A stretch of DNA of 7,252 nucleotides, taken from NCBI GenBank assembly GCA_004524595.1, contig SDOA01000166.1:1-7252 (forward strand), written 5' to 3'. Positions 1 through 4,668 of the stretch are shown here, piece after piece; the stretch's first letter is position 1; each line of letters begins with the position of its first letter. The stretch comes from Candidatus Thorarchaeota archaeon. GTDB lineage: Archaea > Asgardarchaeota > Thorarchaeia > Thorarchaeales > Thorarchaeaceae. The notes beneath the pieces were generated by a model. The model saw only the letters and a program-made list of their open reading frames with translations, did no database searches and was not told the DNA's origin. The translations under genes were made by a program, and so were the position numbers.

Positions 1-654
1 CTACAGCTTATGCTAGCATTGTCAATCATATCATTATTCCTTATATCGCCAGTAGCAGCAGCAACCTCTCAGGGTCTTGAATGGGGTATTGAATCGGGTG
101 ATCAATGGAATTTTGATTTTATTTCTAAAACTGTTGGGGAAGACGATTTTGTTGAAGTCATGTACTTTGAATCAACAGGTGGTCTTACAACTATTCCGAA
201 TATATTGACCGATTGGGTAAGTATTCCAAATCCAACTTTTGATATTACATGGGAAAATGGGTCATCTATCGGATTTTATGGTCTGATATTCATTTTTTAC
301 TTCATAGTGACTGATACCTTTGTTGTGCCCATAGGTAACTATACTCTCTTGGGAGAGTTATATGATGACTCTGTTTATAATGGGACTGTCTTTAATTCTG
401 CAAGTTATTGGGGCATGGAACTAAATGATTTTGATCTCTTCGGAGATCCTGCGGATATCCATGTTGACTATCTCAAAGCAGATGGTATGCTTGCGCACTG
501 GAGAGTCACTACTGAAAATACTACAATAACTTTGACACGACAAGGATTGCCCAGTTTTGATATTGTTGGTTTTATTCAGGATAACTTGTTGCTTGTTGCA
601 GCCGGAGGAGTTATTCTGATTCTTCTAATAATCGTCTGTGCAAGAAGAAAATAG
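1..654 (+). CDS. Secreted or membrane-anchored surface protein, 5'-partial
   Basis: I do not recognise a named family. The frame is open from base 1 and the first ATG is at 10. Residues from that ATG (LALSIISLFLISPVAAA) form the hydrophobic core and cleavage region of a signal peptide, but the basic n-region is missing, so the true start is probably left of the window. The mature protein begins near a G-L-E-W-G-I-x-x-G-D motif (about residues 22-31 from the ATG), a pattern I associate with Asgard archaeal surface proteins. The body looks beta-rich, with four N-X-S/T sequons (N83, N110, N124, N170). Residues 192-210 form a C-terminal membrane helix followed by ARRK, so the protein should be anchored with its bulk outside the cell. 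Residues 88-103 are a second very hydrophobic stretch, either a buried strand or another membrane segment. It is the only plus-strand gene and has no operon partner in view. The function is unknown. Confidence 0.75.
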   Translation, partial: LQLMLALSIISLFLISPVAAATSQGLEWGIESGDQWNFDFISKTVGEDDFVEVMYFESTGGLTTIPNILTDWVSIPNPTFDITWENGSSIGFYGLIFIFYFIVTDTFVVPIGNYTLLGELYDDSVYNGTVFNSASYWGMELNDFDLFGDPADIHVDYLKADGMLAHWRVTTENTTITLTRQGLPSFDIVGFIQDNLLLVAAGGVILILLIIVCARRK

Positions 655-668
655 CTCAAACATAAATT

Positions 669-689
669 GGGGCTTTGGCCCCTCTTTAT
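669..689. terminator. Bidirectional terminator between convergent genes
   Basis: GGGGC (669-673), a TTTG loop and GCCCC (678-682) form a GC-rich hairpin in the 35-base gap between the stop codons of two convergent genes. On the plus strand it is followed by CTTTATCTATTTAT, and on the minus strand by AATTTATGTTT, so both transcripts would meet a T-rich tract after the stem. The stem is only five pairs, and archaeal termination often needs just the T-tract, so this is a structural prediction. Confidence 0.55.
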
Positions 690-2018
690 CTATTTATCAA
701 GTTTTGACCAAAGCTGCATCGCAGAATTCCTAGAAATTTCTGTTACATCTTCTTCTGGTATAAGAACCAATTTTTTATTTCTTACACAATGTATTCCATT
801 GACAAAGACATCTCTTACATCCTTTCCACTGAATGTATTGAGAAGATGTCCAATTACTGATTTCTTGTTCAATGGTGTTGGAACTGCTGAACCTTCAAGG
901 ATGGTAATATCTGCAAATTTGTCCTTCTCGAGACTTCCTAACTGTTTTTCTAACCCGTAGCATCGAGCGCCATCTAATGTAGCCATTTTGAATATTTGCT
1001 CAGGACCGATTACACTTGGATTTCCACTTGCTAATCTATGTACAGTCAAAGCACATCTCATATTCTCAAAGGGATCATAAATCCAACCGTCATTGCCGAG
1101 ACCGACTGTAATCCCTCTTTCAAGCATAGCCGGTATAGGAGCGACTCCAACTGCATTTAGCATATTACTCATTGGATTATGTGCTACTGAAGATTTGCTC
1201 TCTGCAATTAAATCCATTTCATGATTGTTGACATGAACACAATGAGCTAAGACCGTCTTAGGTCCAAGAACTCCAAGTCTATCCAATCTCTCGACTGTCC
1301 TCTCGCCTGAAGCTTCTAGATTATGATAAAGGTCCACAAGACCTTCAGAGGTATGAACAGTTATTGGAATATCAAGCTTCTTTGCCTCTTCTACAGCTTT
1401 TCTTACGATTTCATCTCCTACTGTGAATGATGCATGAATACTCATCATCCCAGAAACTAGGTCATCATTTATGACCGAATTTACAAAATCAATGCCTTCT
1501 TTGATACCTCTCTCCGCCTCCTGAGGATTATTACGTTCTGTTATCTCAAATGCAATGATTCCACGGATACCAACTTCCCTTGTTCCTTTTGCTATTGCTT
1601 CAAGACTTCCCTCTATTGAGTTGGGTCCAGAAAATGTGTCAGCAAAAAGAGTTGACCCATTTCTAAGCATATCTGCTGAAGCTGATAATGCGCTTGCGTA
1701 GGCATCTTCTACTGTAAGTGCTTCATCTACTGGCCACCATACTCTCTGGAGTACCTGTGCAAAATCCGTTGGTGGTTCAATGCTCAGAGTTGCTCCACGA
1801 AGAAGAATGCCATAAAGATGAGTATGTGCTGTTATTAGACCTGGAATTACAACGCATCCACTTGCATCGATAATAACATCTGAAGAAACCTGTGGCTTAC
1901 CTGATCCAATATCCTCTATTTTCCCATCACGGATTTTTATAAATCCATCTTCGTAAATCCTCCCTTTTTCATCACCAGTTACTACAAGCCCGTTGTGGAT
2001 CAGAATTTCATGGCTCAT
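690..2018 (-). CDS. SsnA-like amidohydrolase / metal-dependent aminohydrolase (ATZ/TRZ-type)
   Basis: This is a cytosolic metal-dependent hydrolase of the amidohydrolase superfamily. At 442 aa it is full length. Residues 1-60 and about 365-415 form the usual composite beta-sandwich around the TIM barrel. The active-site set looks complete: H65 and H67 in T-A-H-T-H, H195 in S-I-H-A, H222 and E225 in V-H-T-S-E-G, H259 in L-A-H-C-V-H, and D310 in G-N-D-G. By family precedent H65, H67, H222 and D310 bind the metal and E225 and H259 act in catalysis. R-V-W-W-P at 92-96, F-E-I-T-E-R-N at 157-163 and H-N-P-M-S-N-M at 280-286 resemble SsnA-type aminohydrolases more than guanine or 5'-deoxyadenosine deaminases. 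The substrate cannot be read from sequence; deamination or dechlorination of a purine, triazine-like or other N-heterocycle is typical of the group. The ATG start is supported by GGAG eight bases upstream. The gene lies 64 bases after the HEAT-repeat gene on the same strand and may be the last gene of that operon, as I see no convincing TATA box of its own. Confidence 0.93.
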   Translation of the reverse strand: MSHEILIHNGLVVTGDEKGRIYEDGFIKIRDGKIEDIGSGKPQVSSDVIIDASGCVVIPGLITAHTHLYGILLRGATLSIEPPTDFAQVLQRVWWPVDEALTVEDAYASALSASADMLRNGSTLFADTFSGPNSIEGSLEAIAKGTREVGIRGIIAFEITERNNPQEAERGIKEGIDFVNSVINDDLVSGMMSIHASFTVGDEIVRKAVEEAKKLDIPITVHTSEGLVDLYHNLEASGERTVERLDRLGVLGPKTVLAHCVHVNNHEMDLIAESKSSVAHNPMSNMLNAVGVAPIPAMLERGITVGLGNDGWIYDPFENMRCALTVHRLASGNPSVIGPEQIFKMATLDGARCYGLEKQLGSLEKDKFADITILEGSAVPTPLNKKSVIGHLLNTFSGKDVRDVFVNGIHCVRNKKLVLIPEEDVTEISRNSAMQLWSKLDK

Positions 2019-2026
2019 TTATTTAT

Positions 2027-2030
2027 CTCC
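2027..2030 (-). promoter_or_regulatory. Shine-Dalgarno site of the amidohydrolase gene
   Basis: The minus strand reads GGAGATAAATAAATG. GGAG sits eight bases before the ATG and fixes the start at 2018. The rest of the 64-base gap up to the preceding stop has no clear TATA box or hairpin. Confidence 0.65.
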
Positions 2031-2082
2031 AGTAGGTAAATGTCGTGGATATCTTACACATTAGTGTTGCGAGAAGTGCATT

Positions 2083-3603
2083 TCATAATTCAATATCTAC
2101 GTAGCTAACAGTCCCCTTACTTGAACGATAGATTATTCCCTGCTCCTCTAGTTCAGAAAGTGCATTGAAGAATTCCTCATCTGTCAATCCAGCTGCAATC
2201 CCTTTCGCTTGAAGAAGTTCTAATGGCACATCCTTTCCAATCTCTTCAGATGTGCTCTGTAATATCAGGATAAATCTACTAGATGCAGGTATTGTTGGAT
2301 CTAATTCAATTTGTGATATATTCTCGATTGTTGGTGTCGATTCTTCTTTTATTGACGATTCCTTTGCTCCCAGCAGGGCAGATAAAAGGGATGATTTATC
2401 CTCCTCGGATATACTCTCAACTTCACCTTTCGATTTTTGTTTCTCATCCTTGACAAAGTCCGAGAGACTGACGCCCTCAGGATCATCAGAAGTGTCAATC
2501 TCTTGGTTCTCAATAGATTCCTCTGTTGTGATACGTTTGAGGATATCCATCATTGGATCAGATTGCTCTCTCTCAATTCCCAACCAACTTGCATCAACAT
2601 CTTTGTTAGCTTGAGCGGCTTTCAGTAGCTGAGTACGGAACTTCTTCTCTAGTCTTGTTTGTTGCTCCTCAAGAGTAGAGTCCATACAGGTTTCAGTTCC
2701 TAGAATGAGTAATGTTCTTTCAGCTTGAGCTCTGACTCTAGCATGACTTTCTCCTACAAGATGACTGAGGATTATCAATAGAACTGAGATCTTGGATTTC
2801 TTTATGTTAAGATTCTCGAGAAGAGCTTGTTTTACCTGCCAATTAGTATCTGCAACTAGTTCCATGACAAGTCCTGAAGATGATCTTATCCCGGAACTTG
2901 ATACTGCTCCAGCAATCTCGACTCGTTCTTGCCATTCACTCTTCCTCATAAAGGCTGCAAGATATTTGTAGGTACTACCATCTACGACTCCACATATGTA
3001 CGGAAGGAGGTCCCTGCGTTGCTTTGATGCACCATCACACAGGATATTGATAAGTTGTTTCCGTTCCCTAGATGGAAACATACTGATTTTTGGTACAGCA
3101 CCAAGTGTAATGTTCTTGATATTTTCACGAATCTGTTTCCTTACCCAACTTTTTCCAGGCTTTCCCAAACCTATCATAAGCCCAAATACTACAGGTTGAT
3201 GTTCTCTGCCCAAAGTTTCAAGGTTTTTAATCCAATTCTTTTGTTCAATTATCGAAATAGGTCCACCAGTGTTTGTGAACATCTCCTCAATTCCTTGGAG
3301 TATTTGTTCACGTTCAACAGGATTCATCTCTTTCAATTCGAGAAAGAACTCATTTACATAATCTCCATGGATGTTCTTACCTGCTACCGTGTATGCTGCC
3401 TGTTTTACATTACGGTCTTTGGATGACAAAAGGTCCATTGCTTTTGGTAACAAAAGACGACTTGTATCAAGCGAAGCGAGTCTACCGATGGCATCATACA
3501 TCGTTCCTAAGTTTGGAGAATCGATATCCCATGCAATTTTCCTGAGAACCTTCAATCTTGATCTTTCAAGTTCTTCTACCTTGAGAGAGCTCTTTTTACT
3601 CAT
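2083..3603 (-). CDS. HEAT-like helical-repeat protein with C-terminal winged-helix-like domain
   Basis: I cannot give this 506-aa protein a name. There is no signal peptide or membrane segment, so it should be cytosolic. Residues 1-30 are basic and helical. About residues 35-302 read as repeated amphipathic helix pairs of HEAT/ARM type; the clearest units are at 35-75 (ending R-N-V-K-Q-A-A) and 250-302 (N-W-Q-V-K-Q-A and A-R-V-R-A-Q-A). Residues 303-335 are strongly helical and charged. Residues 345-440 are an acidic, Ser-rich, probably disordered linker. Residues 442-506 look like a winged helix: two helices, L-T-D-E-E-F-F-N-A-L-S-E-L-E-E-Q-G as recognition helix, then I-I-Y-R-S-S-K-G-T as wing. 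This pattern resembles the C-terminal winged helix of archaeal MCM, but no ATPase is present. The ATG at 3603 overlaps the stop of the preceding gene (ATGA), with GAGGG ten bases upstream. HEAT repeats usually scaffold complexes and winged helices usually bind DNA or protein, so a chromatin, replication or transcription role is inference only. Confidence 0.85.
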   Translation of the reverse strand: MSKKSSLKVEELERSRLKVLRKIAWDIDSPNLGTMYDAIGRLASLDTSRLLLPKAMDLLSSKDRNVKQAAYTVAGKNIHGDYVNEFFLELKEMNPVEREQILQGIEEMFTNTGGPISIIEQKNWIKNLETLGREHQPVVFGLMIGLGKPGKSWVRKQIRENIKNITLGAVPKISMFPSRERKQLINILCDGASKQRRDLLPYICGVVDGSTYKYLAAFMRKSEWQERVEIAGAVSSSGIRSSSGLVMELVADTNWQVKQALLENLNIKKSKISVLLIILSHLVGESHARVRAQAERTLLILGTETCMDSTLEEQQTRLEKKFRTQLLKAAQANKDVDASWLGIEREQSDPMMDILKRITTEESIENQEIDTSDDPEGVSLSDFVKDEKQKSKGEVESISEEDKSSLLSALLGAKESSIKEESTPTIENISQIELDPTIPASSRFILILQSTSEEIGKDVPLELLQAKGIAAGLTDEEFFNALSELEEQGIIYRSSKGTVSYVDIEL

Positions 3604-4472
3604 TTTTTATTCGCCCTCTTACTTTTCGAGCTCTTTTTCTTCTTTGATGATGACTTTGATTCTGTGATAAACTCGGTCAGTGGCGATTGAACCTCTGAAG
3701 ATCTTCTTTTTCGTGAGGAACTTGTTTTCTCATCGCCTAATACCTCGACAGGTTGACCATTGAGAGTTATCTGTTCTGTATCTTGAGGTACTCTTGTTCT
3801 AGTTGTTCTCTCGAACTCCAATTCCACAAGTTGGAGATCATATGCTTCTTGAATAGTTTCGATGCGTGGATCATCTGCGTTCATCTTCGTTTCTATGACC
3901 ATTTGGTCACGAAGGAATTTACTGCCAATAATTGATTTTTCTAATTTAGAGAGGTTTAATTTTCCTTTAGTGATTGTAGGTCGTGCTTTCCTGAAATGCT
4001 CAAGTTCAATTTCTTCAATACGACTAACTAGAAATCCAAAACCTTCGCGTTTCATGGATGAAGGCAACAGGTAGCGAACATCTCCATTTTTTATGAGTCT
4101 GTCCACAATATTTAGACAAAGATTGCGTGCTTTCCGCCTACCAAGATTCCAATCTTTTTCACTGATGAATGCTTGAATAATATCAGGTGTCTGAATCTCA
4201 GAAATAAGCCCAAAAGATAAAATCTCAAGGGCTGCAAACACTGCTTCTCTGATTAGTATCAGAATCTCTTGTAAGTCCTCCTCTGTTTCTTGTTTCTCCC
4301 CGTACTTTTGAATATCCTTATACATCATGTCCCAAGGATTTTTTGTTCTATCTGAGTAATACCCTTTCATAAGATCTGCAACTGCTTTGATATCCCCTCT
4401 TCTACTCAGGTCACAGATTCTGTAGACATACAATAAATGAGAGGAGCTCTTGCTGCGTTGCTTTTTACTCAG
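3600..4472 (-). CDS. Helical protein of unknown function with Ser/Lys-rich basic tail; CTG start proposed
   Basis: No family is recognised. There is no in-frame ATG or GTG near the 5' end; the first conventional start is TTG at 4433 (277 aa), which has only pyrimidine-rich sequence before it. Reading on upstream, the frame stays open to a TGA at 4497-4499, and a perfect GGAGG (4482-4486) sits nine bases before CTG at 4472 and six before ATT at 4475. Starting at CTG gives 290 aa beginning MSKKQRSKSSS, similar to the MSKKSS start of the next gene, so I prefer it; 4433 is the conservative alternative. In the 277-aa numbering, residues 1-150 are helical, residues 155-210 are mixed charged segments, and residues 236-277 are a low-complexity tail with runs such as RKRR and KKKK, suggestive of nucleic-acid or acidic-protein binding. 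It is soluble, with no signal peptide. Its TGA overlaps the ATG of the HEAT/winged-helix gene by four bases, implying translational coupling and probably a shared complex. Confidence 0.8.
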   Translation of the reverse strand: MSKKQRSKSSSHLLYVYRICDLSRRGDIKAVADLMKGYYSDRTKNPWDMMYKDIQKYGEKQETEEDLQEILILIREAVFAALEILSFGLISEIQTPDIIQAFISEKDWNLGRRKARNLCLNIVDRLIKNGDVRYLLPSSMKREGFGFLVSRIEEIELEHFRKARPTITKGKLNLSKLEKSIIGSKFLRDQMVIETKMNADDPRIETIQEAYDLQLVELEFERTTRTRVPQDTEQITLNGQPVEVLGDEKTSSSRKRRSSEVQSPLTEFITESKSSSKKKKSSKSKRANKK

Positions 4473-4481
4473 AATGTACAG

Positions 4482-4486
4482 CCTCC
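4482..4486 (-). promoter_or_regulatory. Strong Shine-Dalgarno (GGAGG) upstream of the annotated TTG start
   Basis: The minus strand reads GGAGGCTGTACATTCTGAGT. The five-base SD is correctly spaced for an initiator at ATT (4475) or CTG (4472), but lies 48 bases from the TTG at 4433. It therefore decides the start toward a non-canonical codon. Confidence 0.6.
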
Positions 4487-4607
4487 GAAGTATGGTTCAA
4501 CCAAGTGAGTACTAATGCTTTTTGTGTTCTTGTGTTCTCATATTCTTTTACCTAGGAGAAAAGAGTATTGGATACTTCAATAACCGTCAAATATTAAGCT
4601 ACTCTAT
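4487..4607 (-). other. Leader / intergenic region of the HEAT two-gene operon
   Basis: These bases separate the SD of the basic-tail gene from the terminator of the gene upstream. No ORF of note is seen. On the minus strand there is an AT-rich TATA-like candidate GCTTAATATT (4590-4599). There are also two short dyads: AGTAT-TGG-ATACT (4564-4576), and TGGTT-C-AACCA (4493-4503) just ahead of the SD. A tandem 8-base repeat is listed separately. The elements could be operator sites or chance; no tRNA-like or riboswitch-like fold is evident. Confidence 0.4.
4522..4537. repeat. Tandem 8-bp direct repeat (TTGTGTTC x2)
   Basis: TTGTGTTC occurs twice with no spacer (4522-4529 and 4530-4537); the minus strand reads GAACACAAGAACACAA. 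It lies in the leader, about 50-65 bases upstream of the proposed CTG start. It could bind a regulator or be a chance microrepeat. Confidence 0.5.
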
Positions 4608-4608
4608 G

Positions 4609-4620
4609 ATATTATAAAAA
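4609..4620 (-). promoter_or_regulatory. Candidate TATA box for the HEAT operon
   Basis: The minus strand reads TTTTTATAATAT, a good match to an archaeal TATA element, about 140 bases before the proposed CTG start. It coincides with the T-tract of the upstream gene's terminator, so it may be only that. GCTTAATATT at 4590-4599 is an alternative. Confidence 0.25.
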
Positions 4621-4656
4621 GAGAGAAATGGATAGCTGCCTTTAACAGCTACCCAT
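4612..4656 (-). terminator. Hairpin terminator of the large surface-protein gene
   Basis: On the minus strand, starting 12 bases after the TAA, ATGGGTAGCTG (4656-4646) pairs with CAGCTATCCAT (4638-4628) across a 7-base TTAAAGG loop. That is an 11-pair stem with one G-T wobble. It runs straight into TTCTCTCTTTTTATAA, a T-rich release tract. It separates this gene from the HEAT operon downstream on the same strand. Confidence 0.75.
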
Positions 4657-4668
4657 TAGAAAGGCGAT

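Noticed and set aside
667..960. Plus-strand ORF of 97 codons
   Set aside because: It lies antisense to the 3' end of the amidohydrolase, whose residues and composition are clearly those of a real enzyme; its start falls within the terminator hairpin.
2252..2628. Two overlapping plus-strand ORFs (120 and 63 codons)
   Set aside because: They are antisense to the acidic Ser/Asp-rich linker of the HEAT-like gene; their Ser-rich composition reflects that strand, and they show no SD or domain.
2996..3667. Three overlapping plus-strand ORFs (67, 123 and 98 codons)
   Set aside because: They are antisense to the HEAT-like coding region, overlap one another in different frames, and give Cys/Phe/Tyr-rich translations typical of shadow frames.
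3753..4074. Two plus-strand ORFs (60 and 70 codons)
   Set aside because: They are antisense to the basic-tail gene; no SD or recognisable features.
4427..4429. ATG at 4429 as the start of the basic-tail gene
   Set aside because: It is in a different frame and reaches a stop after seven codons, so it cannot start the gene without a frameshift.
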